NCBI GenBank assembly: GCA_964626735.1
Contig: CAZVIJ010000060.1
Coordinates: 1-8,837, forward strand
Source of the DNA: CAZVIJ01 sp964626735
Lineage (GTDB): Bacteria; Patescibacteriota; Dojkabacteria; JAOAGR01
Length of the DNA stretch: 8,837 bases
Direction of reading: 5' to 3'
The first letter of the stretch is position 1. Each line of letters begins with the position of its first letter. A program made the translations under genes and the position numbers. The notes beneath the pieces were generated by a model. That model was given only the letters and a program-made list of their open reading frames with translations. It searched no databases and was not told where the DNA came from. Positions 1 through 5,758 of this stretch are shown here, piece after piece.

Positions 1-890
1 GAAGCATCGTTGACGTAAATGAGATGATCCTGGTTCTGATCGTTTGAGGGTTTGGTGTCATGAACAAATACGTTCCGAATGACCCAATTGGTTGTAGTCG
101 TCAATCCGCCCGATACTTGAATCCCTGCAAACGAATGTGCATTCGACACCTCGGCATTCTGGAAAATCCACCCCGCACCCGCAAGCTTGATCATATGCTG
201 AGATGAGTCGGTGAAGCTAGGATCCCATGTTACGTTTATGCCGTCGAACGTGAAGTTGTCCGAATTGCCTACCTGGAAAAGGCCTTGCACGACCGGTTTT
301 TCGCCTGGGTATGCTGTAACGTAAATTCTTGGGCATGATCCTGAGCAGTCCGCCTGCTTTGGATTTTGGACAAGTTCGGTGTAAACGCCGCCTCGAACGT
401 AAAGCGTATCTCCTCGTTGTAGTTTGCTAATCGCGGTAGCGATACTTTTATATGGCGAGCCCATGGTTCCGGGATTAGAATCGGAACCGTTCGGCGCAAC
501 ATACCTGACGCTGCCCGTTCCTCCACCGGTCGGGGTTACGGAAGGTGAGGGAATTGCAGTCGCCGTCGGCGCTACTGTCGTCGTCGGAGAAACGGAAGGC
601 GTAGGAGTGACGATAAAGCCGAAATGTGAACGCCAGATTTCAAAATCGAACAAGGTTACTTTGCCTTCGCCGCTAAAGTCACTCGTTGTCGCTGAAGATT
701 CCCCGGTGAATTCCTTCCGGAATGTCTCGAAATCGGTCATATTGATTTTGCCGTCGCAGTTCGCGTCCCCAATAGCATGGGTTGTACAGGTTGCGGCAGA
801 TGTTCGGGAAAGCGTAACCGGGAGGACAACGATGCAGGCCAGTAAAAGGCAGCAAAGCTGAGCAGTTCTACGTAGAGAGGTACCCATCAT
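1..890 (-). CDS. Secreted dockerin-like / parallel beta-helix protein (3' end cut by window)
   Basis: Partial gene entering the window edge; about 296 codons are visible. The N-terminus has two Arg followed by a hydrophobic stretch with several Cys (about residues 11-27) and an SAA-type end, so a signal peptide or lipid-anchored export is likely. Residues 40-60 (GDANCDGKINMTDFETF) and 70-90 (SDFSGEGKVTLFDFEIW) form two Ca-binding loops of the dockerin type I kind, with Asp/Asn at loop positions 1, 3, 5 and 12 in the first repeat; the second is more degenerate. A Pro/Thr/Ser linker follows (about 93-121). Then comes YVAPNGSDSNPGT...GDTLYVRGGVYTE, the typical opening of DUF1565/pectate-lyase-like right-handed beta-helix proteins. 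It is probably a surface or secreted polysaccharide-binding or -cleaving protein; no catalytic residue can be assigned in the visible part. Dockerins usually sit at the C-terminus, so the N-terminal position is unusual. The start is ATG 890 or the adjacent in-frame ATG 887. Confidence 0.85.
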   Translation of the reverse strand, partial: MMGTSLRRTAQLCCLLLACIVVLPVTLSRTSAATCTTHAIGDANCDGKINMTDFETFRKEFTGESSATTSDFSGEGKVTLFDFEIWRSHFGFIVTPTPSVSPTTTVAPTATAIPSPSVTPTGGGTGSVRYVAPNGSDSNPGTMGSPYKSIATAISKLQRGDTLYVRGGVYTELVQNPKQADCSGSCPRIYVTAYPGEKPVVQGLFQVGNSDNFTFDGINVTWDPSFTDSSQHMIKLAGAGWIFQNAEVSNAHSFAGIQVSGGLTTTTNWVIRNVFVHDTKPSNDQNQDHLIYVNDA

Positions 891-896
891 CTAGTT

Positions 897-902
897 ATAA
901 TA
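897..902 (-). promoter_or_regulatory. -10 box for the dockerin/beta-helix gene, probably leaderless
   Basis: On the minus strand TATTAT (5/6 match to TATAAT) lies 6 nt before ATG 890, so transcription would start at or next to the start codon. An overlapping alternative, TATAAC (894-899), lies 6 nt before the second ATG (887). A weak -35 (TTGCGA, 922-927) is 19 nt upstream of TATTAT. No Shine-Dalgarno sequence is present. Predicted from sequence only. Confidence 0.5.
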
Positions 903-913
903 TCACAAAAGTC

Positions 914-925
914 GCGATTAATCGC
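914..925. promoter_or_regulatory. Perfect 12-bp palindrome, candidate operator between divergent promoters
   Basis: GCGATTAATCGC is a perfect inverted repeat. It is centred in the 61-bp spacer between the divergent genes starting at 890 and 952 and covers the -35 region of both predicted promoters. This is a plausible dimeric-repressor site that could control the two genes together. No regulator gene is visible nearby, and chance occurrence is possible. Confidence 0.4.
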
Positions 926-937
926 AATACCGTAACA

Positions 938-946
938 TGGTATAAT
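938..946 (+). promoter_or_regulatory. Extended -10 promoter for the CPBP protease gene, leaderless
   Basis: TGGTATAAT is a perfect extended -10 element. It ends 5 nt before the GTG start at 952, so the expected transcription start coincides with the start codon. No good -35 lies 16-18 nt upstream, which suits an extended -10 promoter. The arms ATACC (927-931) and GGTAT (939-943) form an inverted repeat overlapping the box. Confidence 0.65.
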
Positions 947-951
947 CGAGA

Positions 952-1845
952 GTGACGCCAGAAACTAAAGTGCCCCTGCTGAAGGACTTCTTGTCCTATC
1001 TGAGAAAACCGTTTTACCGGGAAACTCCAGAACGATTGCCGATATCCTCGAAGCTGCTTGATGTCAGTATCTTGCTTTCGTGGAGCTATCTTTTGGCGAT
1101 GCCGCTCAGTATCCTCGTCAACCTGGTCGTATACCTCGTTCAATATAAAGGGGTAAATGCTGTTACGGGCGTTGTCCAGGAATTTCCGCTTTTTTACGTA
1201 GTGCTGTTAGGGGGAGTAATCGCCCCGCTTACCGAAGAGACGCTGTTCCGGTTGGCCTTGAGGTTCAAACCCGTTTACTTGTACTTCATGGTCTCCATTC
1301 TGCTCTATACGATTTTCAACTACATCAACTTCGGAAGAGCAACGGGATTCGGCCATATCTTTATCGTCAATGTCATTGCTCCGTTTATCGTTGCCCTGCC
1401 CGTGCTTTTTATCGCCCGCATCAAGAATGTTCGGACTGCATTGCAGAATGTCTATGCACGCTTTTTCCCCGCTATCATTTATGCATTCACCATAACGTTC
1501 GGATTGATGCATATCTCCAATTTCCCGGATCGCGAGAATATCTGGTTTGTCCTGCCAATCCTGGTGCTCCCCCAAATAATGATCGGCTTGGTGCTTGCGT
1601 ATATTCGTACCAGGTACGGTTTTTGGTATAACGTCATACTGCATTCCGCATACAATTCGTTGGTGCTCATACCGTCATCGCTCGTGACGCAAAGCAAGGA
1701 GCCCGTGTATATGCTGATGGCGGCTCCTTTTTGCGGGATCATTCTGTTCCTGCTGATGTACGGGCTGATCTGGGCATGTGTCGATGGCGTTCGCTGGTAC
1801 CGTATCAATCATCCCGTTGCTTTGCAGCCGGAGCCTGGCGCTTAA
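952..1845 (+). CDS. CPBP-family (CAAX-type) intramembrane metalloprotease
   Basis: This 297-aa polytopic membrane protein has about seven or eight hydrophobic segments. It carries the three motifs of the CPBP/Abi family of intramembrane glutamic-type/metallo-endopeptidases: EETLFR (E95, E96, R100), FGLMH (F183, H187) and HSAYN (H231, N235). Family members cleave membrane or prenylated substrates, mature bacteriocins or confer immunity; the substrate here is unknown. The GTG start at 952 is chosen because it sits 5 nt behind a perfect extended -10 box; there is no Shine-Dalgarno sequence. It is transcribed divergently from the dockerin gene across a shared palindrome, and converges on the TPR gene with overlapping stop codons. 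It ends in a short soluble tail rich in Pro. The family assignment is firm because all motifs are intact; the biological role is open. Confidence 0.88.
   Translation: MTPETKVPLLKDFLSYLRKPFYRETPERLPISSKLLDVSILLSWSYLLAMPLSILVNLVVYLVQYKGVNAVTGVVQEFPLFYVVLLGGVIAPLTEETLFRLALRFKPVYLYFMVSILLYTIFNYINFGRATGFGHIFIVNVIAPFIVALPVLFIARIKNVRTALQNVYARFFPAIIYAFTITFGLMHISNFPDRENIWFVLPILVLPQIMIGLVLAYIRTRYGFWYNVILHSAYNSLVLIPSSLVTQSKEPVYMLMAAPFCGIILFLLMYGLIWACVDGVRWYRINHPVALQPEPGA
1842..1845. other. Overlapping convergent stop codons (TTAA)
   Basis: The plus-strand CPBP gene stops at TAA 1843-1845, and the minus-strand TPR gene stops at TAA reading 1844-1842. The tetranucleotide TTAA thus ends both genes, so there is no room for a terminator between them. 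Transcripts must run into each other unless termination occurs inside the coding sequences. Confidence 0.9.
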
Positions 1846-2975
1846 ACACATCCTCTCTTGAGCATATCTGTCGTAATGCCGTACTTGTCGTAAAATTCCT
1901 GCGGCTCCTTTTTACCGGTATGGTCGGCGATGCAGATGTAGTTGCGAATGACGCGCTCCTGGTCGGGAAATTTCGGATTTACTTCGACTGCTTTCTTGTT
2001 TTCCTCGTATGCTTCGTTGAACCTCGATACTTGGGTGTAAGCCAGCGATTTGTTCATCCACGAAAAGCTCCAGCCGGGATCCAACGACTTGGCTTTTTCG
2101 TACATCGATTCCATTTCCTGCGTATATTTCGCGGTCGGCATTTGCAATTGGAGAATGTTTGGCAATGAGGCATATGCAGGCGCGAAATTCGGATCGATTT
2201 CAATTGCCTTGCGGTAATTAGTTTCCGCATTCTTGAGGTTTGTCATCTCGCCTTTGCCGCCTTGGCTCGCAAGGCGGTAGTATACGAAACCTCTGTCGTA
2301 ATAGTTTTCTGCAGTTGGGTTTTCGGCAATCAGCGAATCGAATGCTGCTCTCGCTTCATCCAGCTTGCCTTCGCTCATGAGGGAATAGGCATCTTGCGCT
2401 TCCTGCCATTCATCGTCATTGTGGTAACTGAGCTCCCAAAGACCGTAACTTAATGAGCCCGTACGCTTTACTTCGTTAAATGCGCTATAGCAGTTGTAGC
2501 TCCATCCTTCTTTTGTTTGTATGAGCAATGAGAAGTTTTCAGGGGATTCCTTTCGTGCGGTTTCCATCAGCTTTTGGCACAACGGTAGTGCCCGGTGTAT
2601 GCCGACGGCGCCTTTGAAGTTGGGTGACGAATTGCTTAAATAAAATGTGTAGTTGGTATTGTCGCGAATGATTGAGAATGTAACTCCCGGTTCGGCATCT
2701 TTGAATGTTTTGGTCAGGCTCAGCGAAATTCCGTCCGTTGCAATCGTTGTCGGGGTCAATTTCTTCGAACTGGTGTTCGGCTCAGGATCAAGCGGCATGC
2801 GGTCGTTATTCGAAGGTGCATAGAACTTGGGTTTTACTATGTACGCGACACCAGCAGTCGCTGCACAACATATCATCACGAGTACATAGAGAACGATTAT
2901 AGCCAATGCGATACGTTTCGCTGGTGTTCTCGAGGCGGAATTCCCGCCGTCAATACCTGTCACTGAGCTCGGCAC
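1842..2975 (-). CDS. Membrane-anchored tetratricopeptide repeat (TPR) protein
   Basis: The product is 377 aa. A short basic N-terminus (about 1-21) is followed by one transmembrane helix (about 22-47), which predicts a type II anchor with the bulk outside the membrane. Residues 80-185 form a domain I do not recognise, with several paired Cys (for example C133, C162). Residues about 190-336 contain TPR-like helical pairs: DAYSLMSEGKLDEARAAFD, YYDRGFVYYRL, NYRKAIEIDPNFAPAYASL, YEKAKSLDPGWSFSWMNKSL and AYEENKKAVEVNPKFP. These usually mediate protein-protein contacts. The C-terminal tail, also with Cys, contains no known motif. The GTG start at 2975 is supported by a -10 box 5 nt upstream and a -35 at ideal spacing. 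The gene is convergent with the CPBP gene, sharing TTAA for both stops. The binding partner is unknown. Confidence 0.85.
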   Translation of the reverse strand: MPSSVTGIDGGNSASRTPAKRIALAIIVLYVLVMICCAATAGVAYIVKPKFYAPSNNDRMPLDPEPNTSSKKLTPTTIATDGISLSLTKTFKDAEPGVTFSIIRDNTNYTFYLSNSSPNFKGAVGIHRALPLCQKLMETARKESPENFSLLIQTKEGWSYNCYSAFNEVKRTGSLSYGLWELSYHNDDEWQEAQDAYSLMSEGKLDEARAAFDSLIAENPTAENYYDRGFVYYRLASQGGKGEMTNLKNAETNYRKAIEIDPNFAPAYASLPNILQLQMPTAKYTQEMESMYEKAKSLDPGWSFSWMNKSLAYTQVSRFNEAYEENKKAVEVNPKFPDQERVIRNYICIADHTGKKEPQEFYDKYGITTDMLKRGCV

Positions 2976-2980
2976 AACCC

Positions 2981-3009
2981 ATTATTGCGCATGGTATTCG
3001 TTCGGTCAA
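2981..3009 (-). promoter_or_regulatory. Sigma70-type promoter for the TPR gene, leaderless
   Basis: On the minus strand TTGACC (3004-3009; 5/6 match to TTGACA) is followed by a 17-nt spacer and AATAAT (2981-2986; 5/6 match to TATAAT). The -10 box ends 5 nt before the GTG start at 2975, giving a transcription start at about the first codon. The promoter fills the 36-bp gap after the 90-aa gene. Confidence 0.7.
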
Positions 3010-3011
3010 AG

Positions 3012-3284
3012 CTATTGCGGATTAGGAATACCGTGAGCGGTATTCCATATTCTCCAGTACCATTCGACTTGGTGCGCAAGAGCGGGAAGGATATAAATCG
3101 TGAGGAGAATTGCCGCGTACTTGCCGGCCGTTTTAAGCCGTTCACGATCGGAAGTTACGTTATGGATCCCTTTCGAGATTCCGTCGGTAAGGGAAAGAAG
3201 CGCTAGGCCGACGAGCTGTCCGGCCGTTGGGTTTTCGATAACGGTGAAGCGACCTTGAGTTTCTAGATTTTGTGGCTCTTGCAT
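3012..3284 (-). CDS. Small hydrophobic protein of unknown function
   Basis: This 90-aa protein belongs to no family I recognise. A polar N-terminus (MQEPQNLETQGRFTVIENPT) is followed by a moderately hydrophobic segment (about 22-33, GQLVGLALLSLTDGI), a charged stretch (about 44-52) and a convincing membrane helix (about 54-71, KYAAILLTIYILPALA). It ends in a Trp-rich stretch (WYWRIW, about 75-80). ATG 3284 is preferred over an upstream TTG at 3302 because an extended -10 box (TGGTATACT) lies between them, which would leave the longer version untranscribed. The gene sits alone between its promoter and that of the TPR gene, in the same direction as its neighbours. It could be a small inner-membrane accessory protein; this is inference only. 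Confidence 0.65.
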   Translation of the reverse strand: MQEPQNLETQGRFTVIENPTAGQLVGLALLSLTDGISKGIHNVTSDRERLKTAGKYAAILLTIYILPALAHQVEWYWRIWNTAHGIPNPQ

Positions 3285-3287
3285 ATG

Positions 3288-3301
3288 TGGTAAGTATACC
3301 A
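3288..3301 (-). promoter_or_regulatory. Extended -10 promoter inside an inverted repeat, upstream of the 90-aa gene
   Basis: Minus-strand TGGTATACT is an extended -10 (TATACT at 3293-3298) ending 8 nt before ATG 3284, so the mRNA would be leaderless or nearly so. The same bases form the inverted repeat TGGTA-TACT-TACCA (3288-3301), which could be a repressor site covering the promoter or a coincidence. The promoter lies in the 30-bp gap after the J-domain gene stop at 3315. Confidence 0.55.
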
Positions 3302-3314
3302 AACGATACGAGGG

Positions 3315-4004
3315 TTACTTTACGACGACCGTTTTCGCAACCGTATCATGCCATGTTTGCACTTTATCGTTGAAGATCGCCGCGATAAATCCGGCAAACA
3401 GCAGGAGCGTCGAGACCCACTGGAATACGTACCGGTAGACAGCCTGCGCGAAGCTAATTCGGCGAAACTTTTCGTCGGTGATGTACATGCCGAACATGCG
3501 TTGCCCCCACGTCGATTGCTGGGGAGAACTGCCGAGCTTCGCGTAGTAGATCATGCCGATAAAAAACGCCCATGCATGGAAGGTCCATATTGAGTCGAGC
3601 GAGTTCATGTTGCTGTATAAGAAGATCGTCACGAAAAACGTTATGCCGTCGATGATGAGCCAATCCACCATATGCCCGAAAAAGCGTTCGACGAACGTAG
3701 CATATTCGTATTCCATAACCGGACTTGTTTCAACAGGACGCGCATAGCTCGTTGCATCGCCGGTGTTGGGTTTCGTCGTAACCGGCGGCTGGAGATCCAT
3801 TTTGCTTGCGCGCAGCTTGGCATCGTAATCGGCCCGTTTCCTGGTATCTTTCAATACTTCCCACGCTTTATGGACTTCCTTGAACTTTGCGTCGGGCCCT
3901 TTATAAGTATCGGGGTGGTATTCCTTCGCTTTGTTACGGAACGCTTTGCGGATTTGCGGTAACGGGGCGTTTTCGGGGACGCCGAGCGTCTCGTAATAGT
4001 TCAT
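3315..4004 (-). CDS. J-domain / RDD-domain membrane protein
   Basis: The product is 229 aa from ATG 4004. Residues 1-65 are a J-domain: MNYYETLGVPENA opens it, helix II ends in the HPD triad (30-32) needed to stimulate DnaK ATPase, and the FKEVHKAWEVLKD...RADYD helices III/IV follow. After a polar Pro/Thr linker (about 70-97) comes an RDD-type domain. It has ERFFGHMVDWLIIDGI (R107, D114) in the first membrane helix (about 110-130), a second helix (about 140-155), WGQRMFGMYITD, a third helix (about 195-210) and a terminal QTWHDTVAKTVVV, the usual RDD ending. It probably recruits DnaK to the cytoplasmic membrane face; the client is unknown. The open frame extends upstream to 4190, but that extension overlaps the divergent gene's promoter region and shows no family similarity, so the J-domain methionine is chosen. 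No dnaK or grpE lies nearby. Confidence 0.85.
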   Translation of the reverse strand: MNYYETLGVPENAPLPQIRKAFRNKAKEYHPDTYKGPDAKFKEVHKAWEVLKDTRKRADYDAKLRASKMDLQPPVTTKPNTGDATSYARPVETSPVMEYEYATFVERFFGHMVDWLIIDGITFFVTIFLYSNMNSLDSIWTFHAWAFFIGMIYYAKLGSSPQQSTWGQRMFGMYITDEKFRRISFAQAVYRYVFQWVSTLLLFAGFIAAIFNDKVQTWHDTVAKTVVVK

Positions 4005-4070
4005 GTCGGTATCTGATGTATATTCTATCCTTAAAGCCGCAAAAGTTCTATCAATATTGCATATAACAAA
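4005..4070. promoter_or_regulatory. Divergent intergenic region between the J-domain gene and the 145-aa orphan
   Basis: This 66-bp AT-rich spacer must hold promoters in both directions. Plus-strand TATAAC (4062-4067) lies 3 nt before ATG 4071 and 18 nt before ATG 4086. On the minus strand the candidates TAGAAT and TATACA lie about 12-20 nt before ATG 4004, so this gene may have a short leader rather than none. No -35 at good spacing was found for either gene, and the assignment is weak. Confidence 0.35.
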
Positions 4071-4508
4071 ATGCGTTGTTTGCTTATGGCTTTGAACGGC
4101 GAGTATACACGCGAGCAATTGCCCAAGAAAACGGGGCGATGGCATAAACTTCCCGATGATAGGGAGGGCGAATTCGGCGTTGATGTCCAACCTGTTGCTC
4201 CCGATCGTATTCGGGATATCGAGGAAGAGACGCTAGGAGCAGCGGTTCGGTCTTCGCAGTCTTGGATGGCACCGTATGCTACCGCAGCGGTGTTAGGGGC
4301 AAGCTTTTGGCTCGACGGCGAACGTCCGCCTTCGAATACGCACGAACGGCTTATGTGGAAATTGGCGAAAGATACAACATTTCCCAAGCCGATAGACAAT
4401 GCTGGAGGGCTCGAGGAACTATTGGCGCCCCAGTCGGATTTCACGGGGTGGTTCAGCAACCATCCTTGGGTAAGGAGGCTGAACAGAGTTATAAAAAAGT
4501 TTATCTAA
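4071..4508 (+). CDS. Hypothetical soluble protein (orphan)
   Basis: The product is 145 aa, or 140 aa if translation starts at ATG 4086 (MALNGEYTREQL). I recognise no family. It is mainly charged and soluble, with no signal peptide. There is a short weakly hydrophobic stretch around 68-80 (PYATAAVLGASFW) and aromatic-rich segments (FTGWFSNHPWVRRL near the C-terminus). Its amino-acid composition is balanced, with Trp, His and Phe spread normally. The opposing minus-strand frame is Ser-rich and low in complexity, so the plus frame is judged the real gene. The final basic tail (NRVIKKF) could contact membrane or nucleic acid, but this is a guess. It diverges from the J-domain gene and ends 6 bp from the stop of the convergent 278-aa gene. 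Confidence 0.6.
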   Translation: MRCLLMALNGEYTREQLPKKTGRWHKLPDDREGEFGVDVQPVAPDRIRDIEEETLGAAVRSSQSWMAPYATAAVLGASFWLDGERPPSNTHERLMWKLAKDTTFPKPIDNAGGLEELLAPQSDFTGWFSNHPWVRRLNRVIKKFI

Positions 4509-4514
4509 GGACGT

Positions 4515-5351
4515 TTATTGTTGGATCCGTAGTGGTGAGGAGGAGCCTGCATCTTTGACGACTTCTTCAAGCATCTCAGCGTACGATAGCGTCCTCGAAT
4601 CGATCGCGGTGTGTGTGCGACTTCCCGTGCTACGCAACGGCATGACTGCAATCCATTCGTTGCCCCGCATGCTGTTCGTCCCTATCTCGAAGCCGAATAC
4701 ATCTTGATCCCCTCGTGGCGTACACCAATACATGAAGCTATCTTCATCAATCGGTTCGATAGTATACCGGTCTCTCCAGATCTCGACTGCTGTCGAAGTA
4801 AGTTGGGATGCGTACGTAGCCAAACCTTCGTAGGGATGATCGTTAAGGAGCGCGATATCGAGGGCCATTTGAGCTCTGCTTGCGTTTAGGGTGAGTTTGG
4901 CTATGTTTCCCGGATTGGAGCCGCTTCCGCCAGAAACGAGATTCGATGTGTGCATAATGCAGCCTTTTGCGACTTCATAGGGAGACATGGTTACGGTCCT
5001 ATATATGTCCATTGGCGAGGCACCGCGATGGTTGAATCGCCGTACGATCAGATCTGCATCGCTGGCTGTCGTCAACTGTGTGGTTACTTCTGCCCACCCC
5101 ATGAGGTGCGATGTCCCGGAAAGGAAGTAGAGAAGCCGCTTTACGTCATGATCATCGAGCGTTCGCGTCATGACTTCGACCCCGAAATGGAAGTACGATC
5201 GTTCCATTATTGCGATCGCGAGCGCTTGGCGATAGATATCGATATACGCTTGAGGGTTTCTCTTCAGCTCATTTATTATCGGTATGCGTCTGTTTGCCGT
5301 TGCGGTTAACTTCAAGCCTTCCAAGATATCTTGCGGTGAATACTTAGCCAT
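4515..5351 (-). CDS. Hypothetical protein of unknown family
   Basis: The product is 278 aa from ATG 5351. I do not recognise it. The N-terminal half is predicted helical (MAKYSPQDILEGLKL, YIDIYRQALAIAIMERSYFH, DVKRLLYFL). A Gly/Ser-rich turn (about 138-148, NLVSGGSGSNPG) separates it from a mixed alpha/beta C-terminal half containing MYWCTPRGDQDVFGFEIG and WIAVMPLR. There is no signal peptide or membrane segment, so it is probably cytoplasmic. A perfect extended -10 box 6 nt before ATG 5351 decides the start; the longer open frame to 5594 overlaps the pilin gene and reads as a shadow. It follows the pilin operon in the same direction after a 35-bp gap but has its own promoter, so a pilus role is possible but not indicated. 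Confidence 0.75.
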   Translation of the reverse strand: MAKYSPQDILEGLKLTATANRRIPIINELKRNPQAYIDIYRQALAIAIMERSYFHFGVEVMTRTLDDHDVKRLLYFLSGTSHLMGWAEVTTQLTTASDADLIVRRFNHRGASPMDIYRTVTMSPYEVAKGCIMHTSNLVSGGSGSNPGNIAKLTLNASRAQMALDIALLNDHPYEGLATYASQLTSTAVEIWRDRYTIEPIDEDSFMYWCTPRGDQDVFGFEIGTNSMRGNEWIAVMPLRSTGSRTHTAIDSRTLSYAEMLEEVVKDAGSSSPLRIQQ

Positions 5352-5357
5352 GCTGGG

Positions 5358-5366
5358 ATTATAGCA
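5358..5366 (-). promoter_or_regulatory. Extended -10 promoter for the 278-aa gene, leaderless
   Basis: Minus-strand TGCTATAAT (perfect TATAAT at 5358-5363 with TGn before it) ends 6 nt before ATG 5351. There is no Shine-Dalgarno sequence, so transcription would begin at the start codon. No -35 match was found at 17-18 nt, as expected for an extended -10 promoter. Confidence 0.65.
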
Positions 5367-5386
5367 CTGATCATCCTTTGGGAAGA

Positions 5387-5758
5387 CTATTGCACGATAA
5401 AGTTGTTGGTGGATACATCGATCGTGTATGTACGGGTATACGCATTCCTGGGAAGCGTTGCATTTACTACTATGGTTCTCGTGTTGCTGTTTCCGGCTAC
5501 GGTTACCGTGCAGGTATTGGACCCGAGCGTTACTGAACTGGAACCGGTGAAGTTCTTGTTGAGCTTCAATTTCCTCATGCCTTCCTCGAAACATGAACTG
5601 ATGACCGGTTCGGCCTCTTGGACGCTCTCGGTATTCTTGAGCGAATTGTAGTGGTCGGCGGATGTAACGATAAAAACCATGCCCGTGGTGAGTATGACCG
5701 CGGATGCGAGGATCAATGTCGTAAGCGCTATGCTGCCTCTTGTAAACCGTAATTTCAT
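5387..5758 (-). CDS. PilX-like minor pilin (prepilin-like)
   Basis: This 123-aa protein has a short basic N-terminus (MKLRFTRG) followed at once by a long hydrophobic helix (about 9-32, SIALTTLILASAVILTTGMVFIV). The layout is that of a class III prepilin, with possible cleavage after G8. The usual Glu at +5 is Thr here (T13), as in PilX/GspK-type minor pilins that lack or vary it. The remaining domain is small and beta-rich. C56 and C83 could form the single disulfide common in minor pilins, and a Ser/Thr/Asn-rich C-terminus follows. Its ATG overlaps the stop of the upstream PilW-like gene (ATGA at 5758-5755), indicating coupled translation. It is the last gene of the pilin operon. The pilin role rests on the N-terminus and context rather than a strong family match. 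Confidence 0.7.
   Translation of the reverse strand: MKLRFTRGSIALTTLILASAVILTTGMVFIVTSADHYNSLKNTESVQEAEPVISSCFEEGMRKLKLNKNFTGSSSVTLGSNTCTVTVAGNSNTRTIVVNATLPRNAYTRTYTIDVSTNNFIVQ

Noticed and set aside
490..620. GTC/GTCG-rich repetitive DNA as a tandem repeat or mobile sequence
   Set aside because: Explained by Thr/Pro/Ala codons of the interdomain linker; no regular repeat unit.
424..861. Plus-strand 145-codon Val/Gly-rich frame
   Set aside because: Antisense of the Pro/Thr linker and dockerin region; the repeats of Val and Gly come from the linker codons read backwards.
1207..1644. Long minus-strand frame inside the CPBP gene
   Set aside because: Lies wholly opposite a gene with all CPBP motifs intact; low-complexity Asp/Gly/Gln-rich shadow.
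4005..4190. N-terminal extension of the J-domain protein to 4190
   Set aside because: The extra residues have no J-protein similarity and overlap the divergent gene's start region; J-domains start almost exactly at the chosen methionine.
4031..4459. Minus-strand 142-codon frame opposite the 145-aa orphan
   Set aside because: Ser-rich, biased composition, overlaps the divergent promoter region, and has no -10-plus-start arrangement; the plus frame has more natural composition.
5352..5386. Possible terminator after the pilin operon
   Set aside because: Only a 4-bp TTCC/GGA-type stem and no T-run; the gap is instead occupied by a promoter.
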